Positions 1 to 6,366 of a stretch of DNA of 37,916 nucleotides are shown one piece after another. The stretch's first letter is position 1, and each line of letters begins with the position of its first letter. The notes beneath the pieces are model-generated. The model ran no database searches and was not told where the DNA came from. It saw only the letters and a list, made by a program, of their open reading frames with translations. A program made the translations under genes and the position numbers. Source of the stretch: CAYJMQ01 sp964392415. GTDB lineage: Bacteria > Bdellovibrionota > JACOXK01 > 2-02-FULL-40-11. Location: assembly GCA_964392415.1 (NCBI GenBank), contig CAYMPL010000009.1, positions 1-37,916 on the forward strand. The letters are read 5' to 3'.

Positions 1-6
1 GGCGCA

Positions 7-35
7 TTGACCGAAATATAGGCATTGTGTAGTAT
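7..35 (+). promoter_or_regulatory. sigma70-like promoter of rnc
   Basis: TTGACC at 7-12 and TAGTAT at 30-35 are separated by 17 nt. The predicted transcription start is near 41-43, only 2-4 nt before the rnc ATG at 45, and there is no Shine-Dalgarno sequence. The mRNA would be leaderless or nearly so. Predicted from sequence only. Confidence 0.55.
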
Positions 36-44
36 GGCTTCCGT

Positions 45-758
45 ATGCAAAAGAAAAGCCCTACCTTTGAAAGACTGGAAAAAACCCTGGGATATCAGTT
101 TAAAGACCAGAATCTGCTTACAGAATCTCTGATTCATAAATCTTATTCATACGAAAACTTAGCCTCAAAGCTCAAACACAATGAGCGGCTTGAGTTTCTC
201 GGTGACGCTGTTTTGGAACTGGTGGTAAGCGATCTTCTGATGGAGCATTTCCCGCAGGCTGCGGAAGGGGAGCTCTCACGCCTGCGCGCCTCGATTGTGA
301 ATGAGACCCAACTCGCGACCGTTGCCTCGAAGCTTGAACTCGGCAAATTGATCTACCTTGGAAAAGGGGAAGAGCAGACAAAGGGGAGGACCAAAAATTC
401 GATTTTGGCGAATACCTATGAGGCCGTTTTAGCCGCTATTTATATGGATGGGGGGTATGACAAGGTCTATGCCGTTGTTCAGGATCAATTTCTTCCATTA
501 ATTGCAGAGGCAAAAAAAACAGGTTTTGATCGCGATTATAAAACAAGGCTTCAGGAAGAGATGCAAAATCGCTATAAAAAAATTCCCCGCTATCAGGTAA
601 AGGAGGAGGCTGGCCCTGACCATAATAAGACCTTTCGCGTAGAGGTCAGTATCAAGGGACGATTTCTGGCATTGGGTTCCGGTAAAAGCAAAAAAGAAGC
701 GGAGCAGGATGCCGCAAGGGGAGCCCTCCAGGTTCTCAAAGAAGAAGACCGGTTTTAA
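45..758 (+). CDS. rnc: Ribonuclease III
   Basis: 237 aa, full length for bacterial RNase III, which cleaves double-stranded RNA in rRNA and mRNA processing in the cytoplasm. The signature NERLEFLGDAVLE is at residues 46-58 and supplies metal-binding Glu47 and Asp54. The second catalytic motif, ILANTYEAV, starts at about residue 120 and has Glu126; the position that is Asp114 in E. coli is Asn123 here, a substitution I believe also occurs in other bacterial RNase III. A C-terminal double-stranded RNA-binding domain spans about 166-234, ending in the typical KSKKEAEQDAA helix. The ATG lies immediately behind a good promoter with no ribosome binding site. The gene is followed 4 nt later by der, so the two are probably co-transcribed. 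Confidence 0.96.
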   Translation: MQKKSPTFERLEKTLGYQFKDQNLLTESLIHKSYSYENLASKLKHNERLEFLGDAVLELVVSDLLMEHFPQAAEGELSRLRASIVNETQLATVASKLELGKLIYLGKGEEQTKGRTKNSILANTYEAVLAAIYMDGGYDKVYAVVQDQFLPLIAEAKKTGFDRDYKTRLQEEMQNRYKKIPRYQVKEEAGPDHNKTFRVEVSIKGRFLALGSGKSKKEAEQDAARGALQVLKEEDRF

Positions 759-762
759 CCAG

Positions 763-2085
763 ATGACAGCCGATGTGTCTATGATTGCCATTATAGGCCG
801 ACCGAATGTCGGCAAATCGACACTCTTTAATAAATTAGCGCGCAAGAATAAAGCGATTGTCGCAAAGGAAAGCGGTGTCACGCGAGACTACCAGATAGAG
901 AGCGTCTATTGGCGCGATTGCTCATTTAAAATTGTCGATACCAGCGGGTTTGAATTGGAAAAATCTGAGCTTAGGCAAAGCATTTCGAAACAATATGAAC
1001 GACTGCTCAATAGATCGGATGGATTTCTTTTTGTATGTGATGGACAGTCGGAAATCACAGAGCTCGATTATGAATTGCTTCAGAAAGTCCGAAAACAGAA
1101 TAAGCCGATACTCCCGATTGTGAATAAAATTGATACCAATCACTTCAGACAGTCTGAGGGGGAATTTTACCGGTTCTTCGGTGGACGTTTTGAAAAGATT
1201 GCAGCAGAAAGAGGGGTGGGTCTTAACCACCTGCTCAAACGGTGTGAAGAGACATTTACGCTAACTCAGGAAAATAAGCTACCCGAATCGCAGACGATTC
1301 GGGCAGCGATTATGGGCCGCCCCAATGTCGGGAAATCAACACTCATGAATCAGCTTTTATCTGAAGAACGTGTCATTGTAAGTCCCACTCCCGGGACCAC
1401 GCGCGATTCTGTTGATTCCATGATTAAAATAAATGGACAAAACTTTCTTTTTATCGATACGGCCGGACTCAGAAAGAAGAAAAAGATTGAGCAAACAGTT
1501 GAGATTCTTTCAGTGAAAAAAGCGATTGAATCTCTCGAACGGGCCGACATTGCGCTCCTGGTCATCGATGGCACAGAAGGTTTCAGCGATCAAGATTTAA
1601 AAATAACCGATCTTGCCTGGAAGCGCGGGGTTGCGATTATTCTTCTGATCAATAAATGGGATCTTCTCCCCCTGGAAAAAAGGAGCAATACCTTTTGGGA
1701 AAGACTTTTGGCGCAAAAATTTAGCGCGTTTCATAAACTTCCGGTTCTCTTTATTTCCGCGAAAGAATCGAGAAATATTCCAAAAATTTATGAGCTCTTG
1801 ACAGCCGTCAAGTCTTCTTATGAAAAGGTGATTGACCGGGAAGAACTGAAAGAGCAGTTCAGTCAGTGGGTTTTAAAAAAAGGGGTTTCCATCAAGAAGG
1901 GGAGAAGACGGAAATTTGTAAAATTTTTTGATATTGTTCAGAAGGACCATGCTCCGCCGGTGTTTGAGGTGAAGGCGACTGAGGCTGATATTCCCGTCGA
2001 GTATGACCGGTATCTTAAAAATAGACTGCGGGAAGCGTATTCCCTCTGGGGAATACCGATCAGGTTTGTCTACAAGAAGGTTTGA
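763..2085 (+). CDS. der: Ribosome-associated GTPase Der (EngA)
   Basis: 440 aa with the tandem double G-domain diagnostic of Der, a GTPase needed for 50S ribosomal subunit maturation. The first G1 motif GRPNVGKS is at residues 12-19, its G3 is DTSG and its G4 is NKID. The second GRPNVGKS is at about 185-192, followed by DTAG, NKWD and SAKE motifs. The last ~90 residues form the KH-like domain. An in-frame extension to 709 would overlap rnc by 50 nt and adds non-conserved sequence, so I chose ATG 763; ATG 781 is the other possibility. A perfect 9-bp hairpin (1282-1303) sits in the linker between the two G-domains. Transcription probably ends at the hairpin at 2092-2115. Confidence 0.96.
   Translation: MTADVSMIAIIGRPNVGKSTLFNKLARKNKAIVAKESGVTRDYQIESVYWRDCSFKIVDTSGFELEKSELRQSISKQYERLLNRSDGFLFVCDGQSEITELDYELLQKVRKQNKPILPIVNKIDTNHFRQSEGEFYRFFGGRFEKIAAERGVGLNHLLKRCEETFTLTQENKLPESQTIRAAIMGRPNVGKSTLMNQLLSEERVIVSPTPGTTRDSVDSMIKINGQNFLFIDTAGLRKKKKIEQTVEILSVKKAIESLERADIALLVIDGTEGFSDQDLKITDLAWKRGVAIILLINKWDLLPLEKRSNTFWERLLAQKFSAFHKLPVLFISAKESRNIPKIYELLTAVKSSYEKVIDREELKEQFSQWVLKKGVSIKKGRRRKFVKFFDIVQKDHAPPVFEVKATEADIPVEYDRYLKNRLREAYSLWGIPIRFVYKKV
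1282..1303. repeat. perfect inverted repeat inside der
   Basis: CCCGAATCG (1282-1290) and CGATTCGGG (1295-1303) form a perfect 9-bp stem with a 4-nt loop. It encodes the variable linker between the two Der G-domains, where protein constraint is weak. Confidence 0.6.
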
Positions 2086-2091
2086 AAGAAA

Positions 2092-2115
2092 GTGTGGGAA
2101 TATATCTCCCCACAC
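2092..2115. terminator. bidirectional terminator hairpin between convergent genes
   Basis: GTGTGGG (2092-2098) pairs with CCCACAC (2109-2115) across a 10-nt loop. It lies in the 38-nt gap between the convergent der and beta-barrel genes. Read on the minus strand the stem is followed by a pyrimidine-rich TTTCTTTC, so termination is better supported for the minus-strand gene. Confidence 0.6.
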
Positions 2116-2123
2116 ACTTATAT

Positions 2124-2807
2124 TTAAAAGCTATAGGTAAGATTCACCACAAAACTGATCGCATCGCCATTGAGCTGCGTGCCGCGATTGGTGCGATCGT
2201 CCTCATCCTGAAAGAAGATAAGCTGGTAAGAGGGTTTCACCCCCAGATAAAGCTGTCGTTCTTTGAGTGGAATTTCAAAGCCCCCGCCAAATTCAATGCC
2301 AGGGCCCTCGTCAGTTGTCTGGGCCGGGACATCGCTTCGCGATTTTGTCCGGATGAATTGCCCGCCGCCCATAAAGAGGTAAGGATTGGCGAATGTCAGC
2401 GCGCGCGAAAACTCGTCTGAAGTGAAATAGAACTTTCCTCGTCCCAAAATGTCAAGAAGCATCGCGGTTCCTTTTCTTCCATCAATCAGAAATTGATGCC
2501 AGCTGTTATTGACGGTAAATTCGATCGCAAAACTTCGCGTAAAAAAATAGGCGATAAAGCCGCCGACACTTAATCCGGTTCCAAAAAGGTTTCCCAGTCC
2601 CCCCGTGAAGCTTCGTCCCCCGACATGCAGTCCGATATCGACAAAACGGGATTCATAGAAAAAAAGCTCATCCTCGGCTTCTTGTTTTAAATCGTAGCCA
2701 TAGGCAGAAGCATCTTCAAAAAGATCTGGGGCTTGACCGAATACAGACGGACTAAAAAAGAAAATAAAGACAACAAAAAAAATCCAAACCACTTTGGATT
2801 TTTTCAT
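2124..2807 (-). CDS. Predicted small outer-membrane beta-barrel protein
   Basis: 227 aa from ATG 2807, giving an N-terminus MKKSKVVWIFFVV and a clear signal peptide with likely cleavage after SVFG. The mature part has alternating aromatic/glycine strands and ends in ...LTYSF, the aromatic C-terminus recognised by the BAM machinery, so an 8-stranded OmpW/OmpA-like barrel is plausible. The gene is convergent to der and divergent from the YfgM-like gene. In-frame starts exist at 2843 and 2819, but the former lies within the divergent promoter of the next gene (2837-2865) and would spoil the signal peptide. No ribosome binding site is obvious. The family cannot be named from sequence alone. Confidence 0.75.
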   Translation of the reverse strand: MKKSKVVWIFFVVFIFFFSPSVFGQAPDLFEDASAYGYDLKQEAEDELFFYESRFVDIGLHVGGRSFTGGLGNLFGTGLSVGGFIAYFFTRSFAIEFTVNNSWHQFLIDGRKGTAMLLDILGRGKFYFTSDEFSRALTFANPYLFMGGGQFIRTKSRSDVPAQTTDEGPGIEFGGGFEIPLKERQLYLGVKPSYQLIFFQDEDDRTNRGTQLNGDAISFVVNLTYSF

Positions 2808-2836
2808 TATTTTTATCATAACAGAGTAAGAATCAA

Positions 2837-2865
2837 TTGACAATAAAAGAAAACTTTTCTATAAG
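2837..2865 (+). promoter_or_regulatory. sigma70 promoter of the YfgM-like/bamB operon
   Basis: TTGACA at 2837-2842 and TATAAG at 2860-2865 are separated by 17 nt, an almost consensus promoter. The expected transcription start is near 2872, about 8 nt before the ATG at 2880. No Shine-Dalgarno is present in that short leader. Confidence 0.7.
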
Positions 2866-2879
2866 ACTAACATATTGAT

Positions 2880-3560
2880 ATGTCAGATGAATTTAGTCGA
2901 AAGCTTTTAAAAAGACCGGATGTCGTTCTTGCCTCTCTCAGAAAAGGGTATCAATGGGGACAGGAGAATATCAAGGTTGTCTTAAGTGTCTGTCTGTTAT
3001 TTTTGGGACTGATTGCCGCCGGAATTGCCATCGATCAGTGGAAAAAGTCGAGAGAGGAGGTCTCGCTTTCGGCATTTTATACCGCTGAATCAAAACCAGA
3101 CACAAAGGTTTTCGAAGAAATGTTCCGGAAATATCCAAAATCGAAGGGGGCGCTTCTTGCCTATTTTAAAGTGGGTGAATTGAACGCGGCGGAGAAGAAA
3201 TGGAAGGAGGCGATTCACGCTTATGAATCGGCGTTAAGATTGAGCAAGGATCGCTTTTATAAATTGTTGGCATATTACAATCTGGGATATATGCATGAGA
3301 TGGCAGGGGAGTGCGAAAAAGCAATTTCTTATTTCGGGGAAATTACCGATATTAAAAAAACGCGTATTTTGCTTTGGACATTTGGATCGCGCCCAAATGC
3401 CTTTTGGCTCTCATCCGCCTACTTTGGGATCGGCCGCTGTTATGAGAAACTATCTCGTTTTTCGGAGGCAAAAGAGACCTATCTGCGTGTAGCCGATGAA
3501 TTTCCGGAGACCAGCTATGCCGACAAAGCCCGGGCATACGCCCGACTGGTTCGTCATTAA
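2880..3560 (+). CDS. YfgM-like membrane-anchored TPR protein
   Basis: 226 aa. It has a cytoplasmic N-terminus, one transmembrane helix at about 31-50 (around VVLSVCLLFLGLIAAGIAI), then a periplasmic region of TPR-like helix pairs from about 75 to 220 (for example KEAIHAYESAL and SEAKETYLRVADEFP). This is the architecture of YfgM, an ancillary partner of the SecYEG translocon and periplasmic chaperones. Its stop codon directly abuts the ATG of the BamB-like gene, and der is just upstream. In E. coli yfgM, bamB and der are also adjacent, which supports the assignment. Sequence similarity alone would only justify 'TPR protein'. Confidence 0.8.
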   Translation: MSDEFSRKLLKRPDVVLASLRKGYQWGQENIKVVLSVCLLFLGLIAAGIAIDQWKKSREEVSLSAFYTAESKPDTKVFEEMFRKYPKSKGALLAYFKVGELNAAEKKWKEAIHAYESALRLSKDRFYKLLAYYNLGYMHEMAGECEKAISYFGEITDIKKTRILLWTFGSRPNAFWLSSAYFGIGRCYEKLSRFSEAKETYLRVADEFPETSYADKARAYARLVRH

Positions 3561-4700
3561 ATGAAATATATTTTATTGCCATTTATTTTTTTCACCGCTT
3601 TTGGCTGCAGCCATTCACTTGGGCGATTCCCCAAAAATGAATCGGGCTGGATTCCCAAACAGCATTTCATTGCGCGTCTTTTTACCCCCTCCGATCTTAC
3701 GGGGAGATTGAATAAACCTGAAGAGCGTTCATCCCCGCTCATTATAGGGGATACGATTTATCAAGGCTCTGTCCGCAACCACTTTTTTGCGTTGTCCAGA
3801 AAATCAGGAAAAATGATCTGGAAGAAATTCATCGAGGGAGGGGTAGAGTCGAACCCCCAATATTTCGATGGAAAAATTTATGTTGGCGCAAATGATGGAC
3901 ATTTTTACTGTCTTGACGCCAAATCCGGAAAAACAATCTGGCGTTATAACACAGAAACTGAAATTCTTTCGCGTCCTCTCATTAAAGGGGGAATTGTCTA
4001 TTTTTTAACCGTTAAAAACGGCCTCTATGCGTTAAAATCAGATACGGGGAAATGGCTTTGGTACTACAACAAAGGATACAGCCAAAAAATATCGGTCAGG
4101 GGGACATCGTCGCCTGTCTTTGAAGATGGTAAAATCTACGCAGGATTTTCAGATGGAGGCATTGCCGTCCTCAACGCCTTTGACGGCGCTGTCATTTGGT
4201 CCAAAAAACTGACACAAGGGGATAAGTTTGTAGATATCGATGTCACACCGATTGTTTCAGAAAGAAGGATTTTTGTCGCAACGTCAGATGGCTTTGTCTA
4301 TGCTTTAAACAGTATCGATGGGGGAATTCGATGGAAAAGAAAGTTTTCAGGCGCCAATGCGCTGGCAAACGATAATTCCCGCATCTACTTTTCGACGCAC
4401 GAAGATGTGATTGCATTGGACCAGGATGACGGCGAAGAGGTTTGGAGATTCCGTTTTAAGGAAGGGGCAACGACCGATTTTCTCCTCATTGAAGATCAGC
4501 TCATTTTTGGAACGCCGAGCAGTTATGTCTACTCCCTTGCGACTGACAATGGAGAGCCGATTTGGCGCTATACGACAGATTCCGGTCTGTTTGCACAGCC
4601 TGCTTTTGCCCCGGAATCTAATGGGCGTCTCTATCTTTTTACGAGATTGGCTTCCTTACATGCCATAGATCCGTTCTACCTCCTGCCAGAGACAGAATGA
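3561..4700 (+). CDS. bamB: BamB-like outer-membrane assembly lipoprotein (PQQ-repeat propeller)
   Basis: 379 aa. The N-terminus carries a lipoprotein signal with the acylated Cys at position 16 (TAFGC). The rest is a chain of PQQ-type beta-propeller repeats with the recurring pattern 'aLd..sGk.iWry', for example YCLDAKSGKTIWRY and YALNSIDGGIRWKR, enough for the seven to eight blades expected. BamB is the propeller subunit of the BAM complex that inserts outer-membrane proteins. The gene follows the YfgM-like gene with no gap and is followed by a terminator-like hairpin. Other PQQ-propeller lipoproteins exist, so the BamB name rests partly on the conserved neighbourhood. Confidence 0.85.
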   Translation: MKYILLPFIFFTAFGCSHSLGRFPKNESGWIPKQHFIARLFTPSDLTGRLNKPEERSSPLIIGDTIYQGSVRNHFFALSRKSGKMIWKKFIEGGVESNPQYFDGKIYVGANDGHFYCLDAKSGKTIWRYNTETEILSRPLIKGGIVYFLTVKNGLYALKSDTGKWLWYYNKGYSQKISVRGTSSPVFEDGKIYAGFSDGGIAVLNAFDGAVIWSKKLTQGDKFVDIDVTPIVSERRIFVATSDGFVYALNSIDGGIRWKRKFSGANALANDNSRIYFSTHEDVIALDQDDGEEVWRFRFKEGATTDFLLIEDQLIFGTPSSYVYSLATDNGEPIWRYTTDSGLFAQPAFAPESNGRLYLFTRLASLHAIDPFYLLPETE

Positions 4701-4710
4701 AGCGCAATAG

Positions 4711-4733
4711 GAAGGGGAGGGAATGCCCCCTTC
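4711..4733 (+). terminator. terminator-like hairpin after bamB
   Basis: GAAGGGG (4711-4717) pairs with CCCCTTC (4727-4733), a strong 7-bp stem with a 9-nt loop. The following tract TATTCTCC is only moderately T-rich. Confidence 0.5.
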
Positions 4734-4818
4734 TATTCTCCATAGCAGCTTAGAACGTCAGATAAGGGTTATTATGTAAAGTATTAGGCTCATTCGTCCG
4801 GCTAAGGAATACAAAGCG

Positions 4819-4824
4819 TATAAT
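4819..4824 (+). promoter_or_regulatory. consensus -10 box upstream of the Fe-S carrier gene
   Basis: A perfect TATAAT lies about 80 nt upstream of the erpA-like start. No good -35 hexamer is at the proper distance, so an activator-dependent or different promoter is possible. I found no recognisable IscR site. Confidence 0.35.
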
Positions 4825-4905
4825 GAAAGTGTAAGTGTTGCTTTTTTTGTTTGCCGTAACTATGATGATAAAACATTAAAAAATCATTAAAAGAGGGACA
4901 TGGAT

Positions 4906-5280
4906 ATGGATTCAAAATTTAAGATGTTTTCACCCAATATCCCGGAAGGGACCCCGGTCGTCGCGTTGACCGATGAAGCAGTTCATAAAATTAAGGAGCT
5001 CTCGGAGAAGCTCCCGGAAGCGAAGGGAAAATACCTGAGGGCATATGTTCAAGGGGGGGGCTGTTCGGGATACACGTATGGATTTAAATTCGACGATAAA
5101 AGAGCAAACGACAATATCGTAGAATGTGGGGGGGCGACGCTTTTAATCGATCCCCAAAGCGCTGAGCTTCTTGTTGGATCTACGGTCGATTATAGTATGG
5201 GGTTGACAGGAGCCGGTTTTATTATCAAAAATCCCAACGCCACGGGGAGCTGTGGATGCGGAAGTTCGTTTAGCGTTTAA
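4906..5280 (+). CDS. erpA: A-type iron-sulfur carrier protein (ErpA/IscA family)
   Basis: 124 aa, typical HesB/IscA/ErpA length. The three conserved cluster-binding cysteines are Cys53 in GGGCSGY and Cys116/Cys118 in the C-terminal SCGCGSSF motif. These proteins deliver [4Fe-4S] clusters to apo-enzymes. Two in-frame ATGs lie 6 nt apart; the second (4906) is 8 nt from GAGGG (4893-4897), whereas the first (4900) is only 2 nt away, so I chose 4906. The gene is convergent with ygfZ, whose product aids the same maturation step. Aconitase in this window is an obvious potential client. ErpA versus IscA cannot be settled by sequence alone. Confidence 0.88.
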   Translation: MDSKFKMFSPNIPEGTPVVALTDEAVHKIKELSEKLPEAKGKYLRAYVQGGGCSGYTYGFKFDDKRANDNIVECGGATLLIDPQSAELLVGSTVDYSMGLTGAGFIIKNPNATGSCGCGSSFSV

Positions 5281-5292
5281 GTCCCCTCTCAG

Positions 5293-5321
5293 TCATGCTG
5301 AGCCCAAAGGGCGAAGCATCT
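5293..5321. repeat. dispersed hairpin element, copy 1
   Basis: Arms ATGCTGAGCCC (5295-5305) and GGGCGAAGCAT (5309-5319) flank the loop AAA, with the same central TC/GA mismatch seen in other copies. The outer pairs are ATGCT/AGCAT here but ATCCT/AGGAT elsewhere, a compensated change. It lies between the convergent erpA and ygfZ genes and could act as a transcript end. Confidence 0.65.
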
Positions 5322-5376
5322 CCAGACACTACAAACAAGCGTTAGTGAGTATCTGTGTTTGAAAGCTTGAAAGCGA

Positions 5377-6303
5377 TCAGATGGAAAGCGCTGCTTGGTT
5401 CTCGACCCTAAATTCCTTGGATGAAAAATAAGAATAACGGATATATGCCAGGGCAATGACAGAATTGTATTTTGGAGAATAACAGGAACTTGTGACATAT
5501 CCCGCGTCTTCCCCTTCCTTTGTTAAAATTCTGATACCGGCGTCAGGTAAGCGGTTACCGCTCAGCTTGAGAAGAGAGAGTTTCTTATTTACATGCCCCC
5601 TGTGTTCCAGCCGTGCTATCGTTTCTTGGCCTATATAACAGCCTTTATTGAAATCGAGAGCGCTGTATAGATCTGCCTCTTGGGGAATGGTTTCAGAAAT
5701 GATATCGACTCCGTAGAGCGGAGTTTTCGACTCAATCCGGAGGATTTCTTGGGTTTCTTCTGAAATGGGATCTGGCCATTCTTTTTTCAAATTTAAAAGG
5801 GTTTTCTCTTCCCCCCAAATTTCAAATCCGTCCAAGCCCCAGTATTTTTTACGAATAATCGACAGAGGATGTTCCTCGCGCATCATTTCCACGAACTGAA
5901 GCTCATCCATTGGAATTTTCAACGAAGATTTTGTAAGCAGAGATTCTGCTTCCGGTCCGATCACCGCTACCCCGTTCCACAGCAAAGGTTCTTCGATCTG
6001 GACAGCTTCGATAATGATATAGCGTTTTAGAATATCTCTGATTTTATCTGTCAGGCTTTTACTGCAAGCGATTATAAAAAAATCGCCTGCCGCATAACAA
6101 TAGAGATCTGCCAGCATCTTCCCCTTTTTATCGCAGAGACAATTATACGAGCCAAAACCGCCTTTTAAATCCTTGATATTATTTGTAAGAATACGATTAA
6201 TAAAATCACGAGCATCCTGTCCACTTATTTTAAAGCATTGCTTGGAGAGATCAAAGATGCCTGCGTGTTTTATTGCCTGGAAATATTCGTTGTTTATATC
6301 CAT
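5377..6303 (-). CDS. ygfZ: YgfZ/GcvT-like folate-binding Fe-S maintenance protein
   Basis: 308 aa from ATG 6303; an in-frame GTG at 6309 would add two residues. The diagnostic YgfZ motif KGCYxGQE is at residues 220-227 (KGCYIGQE) with the conserved Cys222. The N-terminal GcvT-like domain contains the stretch FINRILTNNIKDL. YgfZ proteins bind tetrahydrofolate and support assembly or repair of [4Fe-4S] enzymes. The placement beside an A-type carrier gene is consistent with that role. A divergent intergenic region of about 60 nt separates it from the DCC-LMF fusion gene and holds promoter-like boxes for both. Confidence 0.9.
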   Translation of the reverse strand: MDINNEYFQAIKHAGIFDLSKQCFKISGQDARDFINRILTNNIKDLKGGFGSYNCLCDKKGKMLADLYCYAAGDFFIIACSKSLTDKIRDILKRYIIIEAVQIEEPLLWNGVAVIGPEAESLLTKSSLKIPMDELQFVEMMREEHPLSIIRKKYWGLDGFEIWGEEKTLLNLKKEWPDPISEETQEILRIESKTPLYGVDIISETIPQEADLYSALDFNKGCYIGQETIARLEHRGHVNKKLSLLKLSGNRLPDAGIRILTKEGEDAGYVTSSCYSPKYNSVIALAYIRYSYFSSKEFRVENQAALSI

Positions 6304-6314
6304 ATCCACTCACT

Positions 6315-6342
6315 AGCATACATGCCTGGCATTTTGTGACAA
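6315..6342 (-). promoter_or_regulatory. possible ygfZ promoter
   Basis: On the minus strand TTGTCA (6337-6342) and TATGCT (6315-6320) are 16 nt apart. The predicted start lies only a few nt before ATG 6303. Confidence 0.4.
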
Positions 6343-6349
6343 ATTTAGT

Positions 6350-6355
6350 TATACT
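6350..6355 (+). promoter_or_regulatory. -10 box of the DCC-LMF fusion gene
   Basis: TATACT ends 11 nt before ATG 6367, predicting a leader of about 5 nt. The -35 region (TGGCAT, 6327-6332) is poor. No ribosome binding site precedes the ATG. Confidence 0.4.
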
Positions 6356-6366
6356 TTTGAAACCAG

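Noticed and set aside
2082..2420. Plus-strand open frame overlapping the first beta-barrel gene
   Set aside because: Antisense to a gene with a clear signal peptide and barrel C-terminus; it begins at the der stop and has no support.
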